The notes below the pieces were generated by a model that was not told where the DNA came from, searched no databases, and saw only the letters and a program-made list of their open reading frames with translations. This document shows, piece by piece, positions 43,134 to 52,493 of a stretch of 64,000 bases of DNA; the stretch's first letter is position 1; every line of letters starts with the position of its first letter. Made by a program: the position numbers and the translations under genes. Location: positions 1 through 64,000 of the forward strand of contig JADIYJ010000017.1 of assembly GCA_016705325.1 (NCBI GenBank), given 5' to 3'. Source of the stretch: Pseudomonadota bacterium. Lineage in GTDB: Bacteria; Pseudomonadota; Gammaproteobacteria; Steroidobacterales; Steroidobacteraceae.

Positions 43134-44243
43134 TCAGCGGCGACGATCCCGCGCGCGCGGCACCTGCTGCGTGACGCAGTGGACGTTACCCCCGCCAAGC
43201 AGGATCTCGCGTCCGGGCACACCGACGACCTCGCGCTTCGGAAACAGGTCCTGCAGCTTGCGCAGGGCGTCGCGGTCGCGGCGCGGGTCGAGCAACGGCG
43301 CGACGATACGGCGATTGCCGATGTAGAAGTTGACGTACGACGCCGCCATGCGGCCACCCGCGGCACGCGGCTGCGTGCCTTCGGCGGCATCGACCCCCGC
43401 GGCTTCCTCCGTCGAGATGTGCAACGGACCCGGCTGCTGCAGCTTGTGCACCTTGAAGCGACGGCCACGCGCATCCCGCGCGTCGCGCAAGCGCTCGTCA
43501 GCATCGCGTGAAATCTCGTACTGCGGGTCGTTGCGGTCGTTCGTCCACGTCAGCACGACCTCGGCCGGTCGCACGTAGGCACACAGGTTGTCGACGTGAC
43601 CGTCCGTCTCGTCGTGCAGCACGCCTTTGCCCAGCCAGACGACGGCTTCGACGTTCAGGTAACGCTTGAGTTGCGTCTCGACCTGCGCGCGACTGAGACC
43701 CGGGTTGCGATTGGGATTGAGCAGGCATTCCTCGGTCGTGATCACCGTGCCCTGCCCGTCCACGTGGATCGAGCCGCCTTCGAGGATGAATGGCGCCCGG
43801 TAACGCTCGCAGCCTTCGATCTCGGTGACTTTCTGCGCTACCGCATCGTCACGGTCCCAGGGGAAATAGAGGCCACCCTGCAGGCCGCCCCACGCGTTGA
43901 ACTGCCAGTCGACGCCGCGGATGCCGCCACGATCGTTGACGACGAACGTCGGCCCGACGTCGCGCATCCACGCATCGTTGCTCGAGAGTTCCACCACGCG
44001 CACCGGCGACGGCAGCAATCGACGCGCATTCGCGTACTGCGAGGCAGAGACGCCGACAGTCACGGGCTCGCTGCCCGCGATGGCAGTCGCTAGCCTGACG
44101 AACGCCTGTTGTGCGGGCTTGGCGCCGAGCCGCCAGTTGTCGGGACGCTCGGGCCACAACAGCCAGCAGCCCGAGTGCGGCTCGAACTCGCCGGGCATGC
44201 GGTAGCCGTCGCGGCGCGGGTTGGAATCCAGGGACTTGCTCAT
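43134..44243 (-). CDS. aguA: Agmatine deiminase
   Basis: 369 residues, the family length. It converts agmatine to N-carbamoylputrescine and ammonia. RMPGEFEPHSGCWLLWPERP at the N-terminus, NDAWMRDVGPTFVV with catalytic Asp, FILEGGSIHVDGQGTVITTE, DETDGHVDN and the C-terminal catalytic-Cys segment LGGGNVHCVTQQ are all present. No N-carbamoylputrescine amidohydrolase gene (aguB) lies beside it, which is its usual partner. An extended -10 (TG-C-TACCAT, 44258-44250) lies only seven bases before the ATG, predicting a nearly leaderless message. Confidence 0.95.
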   Translation of the reverse strand: MSKSLDSNPRRDGYRMPGEFEPHSGCWLLWPERPDNWRLGAKPAQQAFVRLATAIAGSEPVTVGVSASQYANARRLLPSPVRVVELSSNDAWMRDVGPTFVVNDRGGIRGVDWQFNAWGGLQGGLYFPWDRDDAVAQKVTEIEGCERYRAPFILEGGSIHVDGQGTVITTEECLLNPNRNPGLSRAQVETQLKRYLNVEAVVWLGKGVLHDETDGHVDNLCAYVRPAEVVLTWTNDRNDPQYEISRDADERLRDARDARGRRFKVHKLQQPGPLHISTEEAAGVDAAEGTQPRAAGGRMAASYVNFYIGNRRIVAPLLDPRRDRDALRKLQDLFPKREVVGVPGREILLGGGNVHCVTQQVPRARDRRR

Positions 44244-44249
44244 GCGTCG

Positions 44250-44258
44250 ATGGTAGCA
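44250..44258 (-). promoter_or_regulatory. Putative extended -10 for aguA, leaderless start
   Basis: TG-C-TACCAT on the minus strand would place the transcription start at or next to the ATG at 44243. The string around it, TTTGCTACCATCG, is identical to that upstream of the patatin gene. No Shine-Dalgarno sequence precedes this ATG, which fits leaderless translation. Confidence 0.4.
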
Positions 44259-44265
44259 AACGCCG

Positions 44266-46554
44266 TCAGTCGAGCTGCGTCCGGCGCAGTCGCAGCGCAT
44301 TCGAAATCACGCTGACCGAACTCAACGACATCGCGGCCGCGGCGATCCAGGGCGACAGCAACCAGCCGAAGACCGGGTACAGCACGCCGGCCGCCAGCGG
44401 CACGCCGAGCGCGTTGTAGCCGAACGCGAACCAGAGGTTCTGGCGCACGTTGTTCATCGTCTTGCCGCTGAGCCGGAACGCGCGCACCAGGCCCCGCAGG
44501 TCGTTGCTCACCAGCACGACGCCCGCCGTCTGCCTGGCCACGTCCGTGCCGGCGCCCATCGCGATGCCGGCATCGGCCACCGCGAGTGCCGGCGCATCAT
44601 TGATACCGTCGCCTGCCATCGCCACTACACGGCCTTCGGCCCGCAGCTGCTGCACCATCTCCGCCTTGCCGGCGGGATCGACGCCGCCATGGAATTCCTT
44701 GATGCCGGCCTGCCCGGCAATCGTCCGGGCGGAAGTCACGTGGTCGCCGGAGACGAGCACGACACGCAGGCCGAGGTCCTGCAGCGACTTGACCACGTCC
44801 CACGCCTCTGACTTGAGTGGGTCCGCAAGCGCGACGAGTCCGATCGGGTGGCCATCGACTGCGACGAACACCACGGTCTGCCCATGCTCGCGCAAGTGAC
44901 CCGCCTCGGTCACCAGCGTACCGGGATCGATGCGCTCCGACTGCAGCAGCGCCTCGGTGCCGACCAGCACCTTGCGCAACTGCACCACGCCTGCGGCGCC
45001 CGCGCCCGGATACGCCTCGAAACCGTAGCTGCGGCCCAGGCGCAGGCCGCGCCCGAGCGCATGCCGGACGATCGCCTGGCCCAGCGGGTGCTCACTCGAC
45101 TGCTCCAGGCTCGCGGCGAAACGGATCAGCTCGTTTTCGGGCACGCCATCGACGGGCAGCACGGTCACGACTTCGGGCCGGCCTTGCGTCAGCGTGCCCG
45201 TCTTGTCGAATACGAGTGTGTCGATGTGTTCGAGTCGCTCGAGCGCGTCCGCATTGCGGAACAGCACGCCGGCCTGGGCGCCGCGGCCCATGGCGACCGT
45301 CATGGACATGGGAGTCGCGAGCCCCAGCGCGCACGGGCAAGCAATGATGAGGGTACTCACCGCGACGACGAGCGCATAGGCGAGCCGCGGCTCTGGTCCG
45401 AAGATCATCCAGACGACCGCAGCGACCACGGCAACCGCGATGACGGCCGGCACGAACCACGAGGACACACGATCGGCCAGCGCCTGCACGGGAGCGCGGC
45501 TGCGCTGCGCGTCGGCGACCGTCTGCACGATCTGCGCCAGCAGCGTCGCGTCGCCAACCCGGTCGGCGCGCATGACAAAAGCACCTCCGCCATTGACGGT
45601 ACCGCCGATCAAGGCAGCGCCTGGCGCCTTGTCGGCGGGGATCGATTCACCGGTGAGCATGGATTCGTCGACTGCGCCGGCGCCTTCGAGCACCGTGCCA
45701 TCGACGGGAATTCGTTCACCCGGCCGCACGCGCAGCGTGTCGCCGGCCTGCACCTGCGCGAGCTCGACCTCCGCTTCGCTTCCGTCGGGCGCGATCCGGT
45801 GTGCCTTGCGCGGCACGAGGTCGAGCAGCGCCCGCAGCGCGGCCCCCGTCTTCTGCCGCGCGCGCAGTTCGAGCAGCTGGCCGAGCAGCACGAGCGTGAC
45901 GATCATCGCTGCCGATTCGAAGTACAGGCCCGCCGACTCGCCATGGCGAAAAGCCTGTGGCACGAGCCGCGGCAACATCACGGCCAGTACGCTGAAGCCG
46001 TAGGCCACCGCGACGCCGAGCCCGATCAGCGTGAACATGTTGAAACTGCGTGAGCGCAGCGACCGCCAGCCGCGCTGCAGCAGCGGCGCGCCGCACCAGA
46101 GGACGACGGGCGTGGCCAGCGCAAACTGCAGCCAGCCGCTGACCGGGCCGGTCAACGCACGCGGCAGACCGCCGAGCATGCCGCCCATCGCCAGCGCCAT
46201 GAGCGGCACGGAGAAAACGACCGCCCACCCGAACCGGCGCCGCATGTCGACCAGTTCCGGATCGTCACCGGCCGATGCCACCGGCACGGCGCGCTCGAGC
46301 GCCATGCCGCACGTGGGGCACGGACCCGGGACGGGACGCTCGACGCCCGGGCACATCGGGCAGACGTAGAGCACTTCACCTGGAGCCAGCGCACGCGCGG
46401 TGGCCGGCATGTCGGCTGCGACGCCGCCTGCGGCGTGACAACAGGAAGCTTGCGCAACGGGCAACGCGGCGGCCACAGCGGGAGCGGCGCCGGAGGTGGG
46501 GCCCGGCTTGCCGCAACAATCGTGACCGGCGGAATGAGTGGATGGGGAATCCAT
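44266..46554 (-). CDS. copA: Copper-translocating P1B-type ATPase
   Basis: 762 residues. The N-terminus lacks a classic HMA domain and instead has a Cys/His-rich stretch (HDCCGKPG, SCCHAAGG) and a heavy-metal-binding module, YVCPMCPG then GPCPTCGMALE (about 60-85). The core has all P1B motifs: LTGESIPADK, IIACPCALGLATPM with the CPC metal site, DKTGTLTQG phosphorylation site, SSEHPLGQ and GDGINDAPAL. It exports Cu(I) from the cytoplasm. It lies 62 bp downstream of cusA with no obvious terminator, so one efflux regulon is likely. CPC and the MxCP module favour copper over zinc or cadmium. Confidence 0.94.
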   Translation of the reverse strand: MDSPSTHSAGHDCCGKPGPTSGAAPAVAAALPVAQASCCHAAGGVAADMPATARALAPGEVLYVCPMCPGVERPVPGPCPTCGMALERAVPVASAGDDPELVDMRRRFGWAVVFSVPLMALAMGGMLGGLPRALTGPVSGWLQFALATPVVLWCGAPLLQRGWRSLRSRSFNMFTLIGLGVAVAYGFSVLAVMLPRLVPQAFRHGESAGLYFESAAMIVTLVLLGQLLELRARQKTGAALRALLDLVPRKAHRIAPDGSEAEVELAQVQAGDTLRVRPGERIPVDGTVLEGAGAVDESMLTGESIPADKAPGAALIGGTVNGGGAFVMRADRVGDATLLAQIVQTVADAQRSRAPVQALADRVSSWFVPAVIAVAVVAAVVWMIFGPEPRLAYALVVAVSTLIIACPCALGLATPMSMTVAMGRGAQAGVLFRNADALERLEHIDTLVFDKTGTLTQGRPEVVTVLPVDGVPENELIRFAASLEQSSEHPLGQAIVRHALGRGLRLGRSYGFEAYPGAGAAGVVQLRKVLVGTEALLQSERIDPGTLVTEAGHLREHGQTVVFVAVDGHPIGLVALADPLKSEAWDVVKSLQDLGLRVVLVSGDHVTSARTIAGQAGIKEFHGGVDPAGKAEMVQQLRAEGRVVAMAGDGINDAPALAVADAGIAMGAGTDVARQTAGVVLVSNDLRGLVRAFRLSGKTMNNVRQNLWFAFGYNALGVPLAAGVLYPVFGWLLSPWIAAAAMSLSSVSVISNALRLRRTQLD

Positions 46555-46616
46555 CCGCCCATTTTAGTCGCACAAGGACGCCAATGGCTCTAAATCCATC
46601 ACTGCAGCTCGCGCGG

Positions 46617-49600
46617 TCAGCCCTGCTCGTCGCGGAGTTTCCAGCCGTTCAGCAGCAGGTACAGCGACGGTATGATGACCAGTGTCAGCACCGTGGCCGA
46701 CACCATGCCGCCGACCATCGGCGCCGCGATGCGGCGCATGACGGCCGCGCCCGTGCCCGATCCCCACATGATGGGCAGCAGGCCGACGATGATCGTGATC
46801 ACGGTCATCAGCTTCGGTCGCAACCGCAACAGCGCCCCGTCGACGATCGCCTCGCGCAACTCGCGCCGCGTCGGCTCACGGTTCTCGGCGGCGGCGCGCT
46901 CGCGGCGTTCGGCCCACGAGTGCTCCAGGTACATGACCATCACCACGCCAGTTTCCGCGGCGACCCCCGCCAGGGCGATGAAACCCACGACCGCCGCGAT
47001 CGACAAGTCGTAGTCGAGGAAGTAGAGCAGCCAGACGCCACCGACAAGCGCGAATGGCAAGGTGAAGAGGATCAGTCCGACGTCGCGCACATTACGGAAG
47101 TTCAGGTACAGCAGCAGCACGATGATGCCGAGCGTGAGCGGCAGGACCACCTTCAGGCGCTCGACCGCCCGCTGCAGGTATTCGTACTGCCCGGACCAGC
47201 TCAGGCTGTAGCCCGCGGGCAGCGTCAGCTCGTCCGCAATGCGCGCCTTTGCTTCGTCGACGTAGCCACCGAGGTCGCGGCCCTGGATGTCGACGAAAAC
47301 CCAGCCCGACGGGCGCGCGTTCTCGCTGCGGATCATGCCGGGGCCGTCGGCGATGTCGACCCGGGCGACGTCCTGCAGCGTCACGTTCGCGCCGGTGGGT
47401 GCAACGATCGGCAGTTGCCGCAGCTTCTCCAGCGAATCACGGAAGTCCTGCGGATAACGCAGGTTGATCGGGTACCGCTCGAGGCCCTCCACGGTGTAGC
47501 TGACTGTCATGCCGCCGACGGCGCTGCCGACGATGTCCTGCACGTCCTTGATGTTGAGTCCGTAGCGCCCGGCCGCCACGCGGTCGATGTCGATGTCGAC
47601 GTAACGCCCCGTCGCCGTCCGCTCGGCATAGACCGACGTGGTCCCGGGCACGGCCTTCACGATCGTCTCGATCTGCTGGCCGAGTTGCTGGATCGTCGCC
47701 AGGTCCGGACCCATGATCTTGATGCCCACGGGCGTGCGGATGCCGGTCGCGAGCATGTCGATGCGGGTCTTGATCGGATACCCCCATGCGTTCGACACCC
47801 CGGGGACTTTCACCAGCGCGTCGAGTTCGGCCTTGAGCTTCTCCGGCGTCATGCCATCGCGCCACTGGTCGCGCGGCTTGAGCATGATGGTGGTCTCGAA
47901 CATCTCGATCGGCGCCGGATCGGTCGCGCTCTCGGCGCGCCCGGCCTTGCCGAAGACGCGTTCGACCTCGGGCACCGTCTTGATCAGCCGGTCGGTCTGC
48001 TGCAGCAGCGAGCGCGCCGCATCCGTCGAGAGGCCGGGCAGCGTGGTCGGCATGTAGAGCAGGTCGCCTTCATCCAGTTCCGGCATGAACTCGCGGCCGA
48101 GCCGCGAGGCGGGCCACAGCGTCGCCAGGATCAGCACGGTGGCCGCCGCCGTCACGGCCCAGGGGTGGCGCAACGCAATCTCCAGGAACGGCCGGTAGAT
48201 GGCTGCCGCCGCGCGGTTCACCGGGTTGGCGTGCTCGGGCCGGATGCGCCCGCGCACCAGGTACCAGATCAGCACCGGCACCAGCGTGATCGAAAGCAGC
48301 GACGCCGCCACCATCGCGTAGGTCTTGGTGTAGGCGAGCGGCGCGAACAGGCGCCCTTCCTGTGCCTCGAGCGTGAACACCGGCAGGAACGACAGCGCCA
48401 CGATCATCAGCGAGAAGAACAGCGATGGTCCGACTTCGCGGCAGCCTGCGTAAATCGCCTCCATGCGCCGCGATTCGTCCGGCTCGTGCTCGAGCTTCTT
48501 GTGCACGTTCTCGATCATCACGATCGCCGCGTCCACCAGCGTGCCGATCGCGATCGCAATGCCGCCGAGCGACATGACGTTGGCATTGATGCCCTGCGCA
48601 TTCATCACGATGAAGGCCGACGCCACGGCGATCGGCGTGACGATCACGACGATCAGCCCCGAGCGCACGTGGAACAGGAAGACGAAGCAGACCAGCGCCA
48701 CGACCAGGAACTCGTCGAGCAGCTTGCCCTTGAGGTGGTCGACGGCGCGCTGGATCAGCGACGAACGGTCGTACGTGGTGACGATCTCCACGCCTTGCGG
48801 CAAACCCGCGCGCAGTTCATCGAGTTTCGCCTTGACCCGCACGATGGTCTCGCGCGCGTTGTCGCCGTTGCGCATGACGACCACGCCACCGACCGCCTCG
48901 CCCTCGCCGTCGAGTTCGCCGATTCCCCGTCGCATCTCGGGGCCGAGCCGCACTTCCGCCACGTCGCGCAGCAGCACGGCCGTGCCGTCCTTGGTCGTCA
49001 TCACCGGGATGCGCTCGAGGTCGCCGATGCTCTTGACGTAGCCCGTGGCACGCACCATGTACTCGGCCTCGGCCATCTCGACCACGGAGCCGCCAACCTC
49101 CTGGTTGCCTTCGCGGATCGCCTTCTCGACCATCATCAGCGGGATGCCATAGCCGCGCAGGCGCAGTGGATCGACGACCACCTGGTACTGCTTGACCATG
49201 CCGCCGATGGTCGCGACCTCGGCCACGCCATCGAGCGCTTGCAGCTCGAACTTGAGGAACCAGTCCTGCAGGCTGCGCAGCTGCGCGAGGTCGTGCGCTC
49301 CCGTGCGGTCGATCAGCGCGTACTGGTAGATCCAGCCCACGCCCGTGGCGTCGGGTCCGAGCGCGGGACGCACGCCTTCGGGCAAGCGGGCAGCCGCCTG
49401 GCTCAGGTACTCGAGCACGCGCGAACGTGCCCAGTACGGATCGGTGCCGTCGGCGAACAGCACGTTGACGAACGAGTCGCCGTAGAACGAATAGCCGCGC
49501 ACCGTGGTTGCGCCCGGCACCGAGAGCAGTGCCGTGGTGAGCGGATACGTGACCTGGTCTTCGACCACGCGCGGAGCCTGGCCGGGAAACGGCGTGCGCA

Positions 49601-49745
49601 CGATGACCTGCACGTCGGAGAGGTCGGGCAGCGCGTCGACCGGCGTGCGCAGCACGGCGTGCACGCCGATTGCCGTGAGCATGAATGCCAGCAGCAACAC
49701 CAGCGCCCGGTTCTCGAGCGAGGCACGAATGATCCTGTTGATCAT
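46617..49745 (-). CDS. cusA: Heavy-metal efflux RND transporter, CusA/CzcA family
   Basis: 1042 residues, with 12 transmembrane helices and two large periplasmic loops. It starts MINRIIRASLENRALVLLLA, the usual heavy-metal RND opening, with VDALPDLSDVQVIVRTPFPG shortly after. The central AIVMIENVHKKLEHEP and C-terminal GFIALAGVAAETGVVMVMYL match CusA. It pumps Cu(I)/Ag(I) or similar ions by proton antiport across the outer membrane with CusB and CusC. The start follows the cusB stop by 7 bp; upstream in-frame codons belong to the cusB overlap and are not used. Confidence 0.95.
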   Translation of the reverse strand: MINRIIRASLENRALVLLLAFMLTAIGVHAVLRTPVDALPDLSDVQVIVRTPFPGQAPRVVEDQVTYPLTTALLSVPGATTVRGYSFYGDSFVNVLFADGTDPYWARSRVLEYLSQAAARLPEGVRPALGPDATGVGWIYQYALIDRTGAHDLAQLRSLQDWFLKFELQALDGVAEVATIGGMVKQYQVVVDPLRLRGYGIPLMMVEKAIREGNQEVGGSVVEMAEAEYMVRATGYVKSIGDLERIPVMTTKDGTAVLLRDVAEVRLGPEMRRGIGELDGEGEAVGGVVVMRNGDNARETIVRVKAKLDELRAGLPQGVEIVTTYDRSSLIQRAVDHLKGKLLDEFLVVALVCFVFLFHVRSGLIVVIVTPIAVASAFIVMNAQGINANVMSLGGIAIAIGTLVDAAIVMIENVHKKLEHEPDESRRMEAIYAGCREVGPSLFFSLMIVALSFLPVFTLEAQEGRLFAPLAYTKTYAMVAASLLSITLVPVLIWYLVRGRIRPEHANPVNRAAAAIYRPFLEIALRHPWAVTAAATVLILATLWPASRLGREFMPELDEGDLLYMPTTLPGLSTDAARSLLQQTDRLIKTVPEVERVFGKAGRAESATDPAPIEMFETTIMLKPRDQWRDGMTPEKLKAELDALVKVPGVSNAWGYPIKTRIDMLATGIRTPVGIKIMGPDLATIQQLGQQIETIVKAVPGTTSVYAERTATGRYVDIDIDRVAAGRYGLNIKDVQDIVGSAVGGMTVSYTVEGLERYPINLRYPQDFRDSLEKLRQLPIVAPTGANVTLQDVARVDIADGPGMIRSENARPSGWVFVDIQGRDLGGYVDEAKARIADELTLPAGYSLSWSGQYEYLQRAVERLKVVLPLTLGIIVLLLYLNFRNVRDVGLILFTLPFALVGGVWLLYFLDYDLSIAAVVGFIALAGVAAETGVVMVMYLEHSWAERRERAAAENREPTRRELREAIVDGALLRLRPKLMTVITIIVGLLPIMWGSGTGAAVMRRIAAPMVGGMVSATVLTLVIIPSLYLLLNGWKLRDEQG

Positions 49746-49752
49746 GAGCGGC

Positions 49753-51150
49753 TCAGTGCGCGGCGTGGGGGTCGGGTTGCGCGGCTGCCGCCGGTGCGGA
49801 CGAGCCGTCGTCGAGTCGATCGAGTCCCGCACCCAGGTTCGCTTCCGAATCGAGCAGGAACTGCGCGGCCACCACGACGCGCTCGCCTTCCTGCAATCCT
49901 TCGCGGATCGTGATGCGATCACCGCCTTCGGCACCTGCGACGACGTTGCGTGACCTGAACCGCCCGTCACCCAGCGAGATCACCACGCGGTCGCGGGTAC
50001 CATTGCGAATCAAGGCACTGCGTGGAACGTGCAGGACCGCCTCGCCGTCAGCAGCCGTCAGGCTGACAGTTGCCAGCATGTTGGGCCGCACGTCCTGCGG
50101 CGGCGAGTCGAGCACGATGCGGGCGCGCACCGTGCGCGTCTCCATGTTGAGTTCCGGATAGACGTACTCGACGCGACCGCGAATCGCCGCACCGGGCTGC
50201 GAGGGGAATCGCACTTCGGCCTGCGTACCCTGCCTGACCCAGGCGGACTGGGACTCGGGTACCTCGGCGACGACCCACAGGCTGCCGAGTTCGGTGATCG
50301 TCAAGGCCGCCATGTCGGGGCTCAGCATCGCACCCTCGCGCGCCTCGAGCTCCGTGATGACGCCGGAAATCGGCGCGTAGAACGGCACGCGGCCCGCGGC
50401 ACGACCTGACTTGGCGAGTCGCGATGCGGTGCCGGCATCGAGCCCGACCGCGCGCAATCGGTCGCGCGACGCGTCGATCAACTCGCGGTTGCCGATCTTG
50501 AGCGCGTCGAGGTATTCCTGCTGCACGCTCTCGAGCATCGGCGAATACAGCGTGAAGAGCAGCTGCCCCGCCTGGACGGTCTCGCCCATCGCGCGCACGG
50601 CGAGCCCCTCGACCCAGCCCTCGGCACGCGGGCGCACCTGCTGCACCTTGCGCTCGTCGAACTGCACGAAGCCGACGACGTTGCTGCTGCGCGGCAAGCT
50701 GCCACGGACGACCGGCTCCGTGCGCACCCCCAGGTTGTTCGTCACCGCCGCCGAAATCCGCACCTCTCCGCCGACGTCCTCCGCGTAGACCGGCACGTAG
50801 TCCATGCCCATCTCATCCTTTGCCGGCACCGGCGAGCGCCGGTTGGGAGCCATCGGATTGCGGTAATACAGCGGCGTGCGCGCGGCCGCCGCCGGTGCTG
50901 GAGCAGTTGCCGGCGGCGGCTCGACCTCCACCAGCGTCATGCCGCAGATCGGGCACACCCCCGGCTCGTCGCGCACGATGTCCGGGTGCATCGGGCAACG
51001 GTACGTCGGGTTGGCGTGCTTCAGTGCGTGCCCGGCGGGTGCGTCGTCGGCAGCGGTGCGGAGCGGCGCGCTCGGCGTCTGCTTCGAACAACCCACGAGA
51101 ACGAATGCGAGCAGCAGGATTCCGGCGAGGCGTCCCAATGAGAGAGTCAT
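49753..51150 (-). CDS. cusB: Heavy-metal efflux RND periplasmic adaptor, CusB-like
   Basis: 465 residues. A lipobox (LVGC, Cys21) predicts a lipoprotein. A heavy-metal-binding module YRCPMHPDIV then GVCPICGMTLVEVE (about 50-75) precedes the adaptor core, as in many CusB homologues. NPMAPNRRSPVPAKDEMGMDYVPVY follows in two parts, then the barrel-sandwich and alpha-hairpin (VQQVRPRAEGWVEGLAVRAM, FTLYSPMLESVQQEYLDALK). The C-terminus has a His tail (PDPHAAH). It links CusA to CusC and hands over metal. It overlaps cusC by 4 bp. Confidence 0.94.
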   Translation of the reverse strand: MTLSLGRLAGILLLAFVLVGCSKQTPSAPLRTAADDAPAGHALKHANPTYRCPMHPDIVRDEPGVCPICGMTLVEVEPPPATAPAPAAAARTPLYYRNPMAPNRRSPVPAKDEMGMDYVPVYAEDVGGEVRISAAVTNNLGVRTEPVVRGSLPRSSNVVGFVQFDERKVQQVRPRAEGWVEGLAVRAMGETVQAGQLLFTLYSPMLESVQQEYLDALKIGNRELIDASRDRLRAVGLDAGTASRLAKSGRAAGRVPFYAPISGVITELEAREGAMLSPDMAALTITELGSLWVVAEVPESQSAWVRQGTQAEVRFPSQPGAAIRGRVEYVYPELNMETRTVRARIVLDSPPQDVRPNMLATVSLTAADGEAVLHVPRSALIRNGTRDRVVISLGDGRFRSRNVVAGAEGGDRITIREGLQEGERVVVAAQFLLDSEANLGAGLDRLDDGSSAPAAAAQPDPHAAH

Positions 51151-52442
51151 CGTGCGTCACCTGCGAGGTAGTCGATATCGTGCTGCGCCAGCGCGCGATC
51201 GGCGGCGAGGCGCAGGTGTTTCATCCGGGTTTCGAGCGTGAGCCGACGCGCCATGACGACTTCGTCGAACATGGTGCGATTGGAGCGCCAGCCGAGCAGC
51301 GCCGCGGTCACCGACTGTTCGGCCAGCGGCAACAGGTCGGTCTCGTAGAAGCGTTCGAGTTCGGCCGTGCGATGGGCGGTGTTCCACGCCTCCGACAGCA
51401 TCGCCTGCATTTCACGCTGGTGATCGTCGTGCCGTTCGCTGAGGCCCTGTTCGTCCAGCTTCGCGGCGCTTACGGCGCGATCCTGCCGATCGCCCCGGAA
51501 GAGCGGCAAACCCACCGTGACCATCGCGCTCAGCATGTCCGGGCGCGACATGCCGTCCGGCGCGTTCTGCCGGAAGCCGTAGCTGACGTCGAGCATCCAC
51601 GCAGGCTTACGCAGTTCGCGCGCCACGTCCTCCGCGGTGCGCGCGGCGTCGATGCGGCGCATGTAATCGAGTTGCGCCGGATGCCGGGCGAGCCGCGCCT
51701 CGAGCGCCGCGAGCGGTTCGAGTTCGGCCCGCGGCGAGAGACCCTCCGGCTGCGCGCGCGCGGCCTCGTCGGCGCCAAGCCAGAACGACAACTGCGCGCG
51801 GTACATCGCCTCTTCACGGTCGAGATCGAGCTGCTGCTCACGCAGCATCGCCGCGTCGAGGCCTGCCTGCAGCACATCGAGTTGCCTGCCCTCGCCCGAC
51901 GCATACCGCGCCCGCGCGGACTGCCGCATCTGCTCGACCCAGCCAGCCTGGTCAGCGAGCAGCGCCTTTGCCGAGCCCACGAAGGCGAGTTGCGTCCAGA
52001 GCTTGCGCACCTCGCGCCGCACGATCCACTCACGGTCGAGCGCGGTCGCATCCATGGCCGTCGCCAGTTGCAGCATCTGCTTGCGCGACAACTGCCGCGA
52101 CCGGCCCGGCTTGAACTCCTGCACGACGCCCACTTCGAACATCGTCATGTCCTCGGCGTCGAGGCTGAAGGAATCCACCGGCACGTTGACCGCGCCGACC
52201 CGCAATTGCGGATCCATCAGTTCGCCGTCCATGACGGCGCGCTCGCGCATCGCGGCGCCCTGCGCACGCATCTCGCGCAGCATCGCGTCGCGGTCGATGG
52301 CGATGCGCTCGGAGTCAGCGAGGGTCAGGCCCTGGGCCACGGCTCGCGCCGGCAGCGAGCCGCCGGCGAGCACTGCAGCGAGCGTGAGCACGCCCGCGCA
52401 ACGATGAAGAAACAGCAACATGCACGCACTCCGGATGGTCAC
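51147..52442 (-). CDS. TolC/CusC-family outer-membrane efflux protein
   Basis: 431 residues. A signal peptide (to about residue 35, ending AVAQG) is followed by two outer-membrane efflux repeats rich in long amphipathic helices (MLREMRAQGAAMRERAVMDG, LLADQAGWVEQMRQSARARY, EMQAMLSEAWNTAHRTAELE). It forms the outer-membrane channel of the CusABC-like pump. Start is GTG 52442, with an alternative ATG shortly inside. It overlaps cusB by 4 bp and lies 51 bp from the small Cys/His-rich gene, probably in one operon. Confidence 0.9.
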   Translation of the reverse strand: MTIRSACMLLFLHRCAGVLTLAAVLAGGSLPARAVAQGLTLADSERIAIDRDAMLREMRAQGAAMRERAVMDGELMDPQLRVGAVNVPVDSFSLDAEDMTMFEVGVVQEFKPGRSRQLSRKQMLQLATAMDATALDREWIVRREVRKLWTQLAFVGSAKALLADQAGWVEQMRQSARARYASGEGRQLDVLQAGLDAAMLREQQLDLDREEAMYRAQLSFWLGADEAARAQPEGLSPRAELEPLAALEARLARHPAQLDYMRRIDAARTAEDVARELRKPAWMLDVSYGFRQNAPDGMSRPDMLSAMVTVGLPLFRGDRQDRAVSAAKLDEQGLSERHDDHQREMQAMLSEAWNTAHRTAELERFYETDLLPLAEQSVTAALLGWRSNRTMFDEVVMARRLTLETRMKHLRLAADRALAQHDIDYLAGDAR

Positions 52443-52493
52443 AGCGCGCCGACGGACGAGCCGCTGGCGGTCAGACGACGACGGAAGTGCGGG

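Noticed and set aside
46275..49913. A 1212-codon open frame antisense to cusA
   Set aside because: It is Arg/His/Asp-rich with no domain, and the other strand encodes a complete RND transporter; GC-rich third positions keep antisense frames open.
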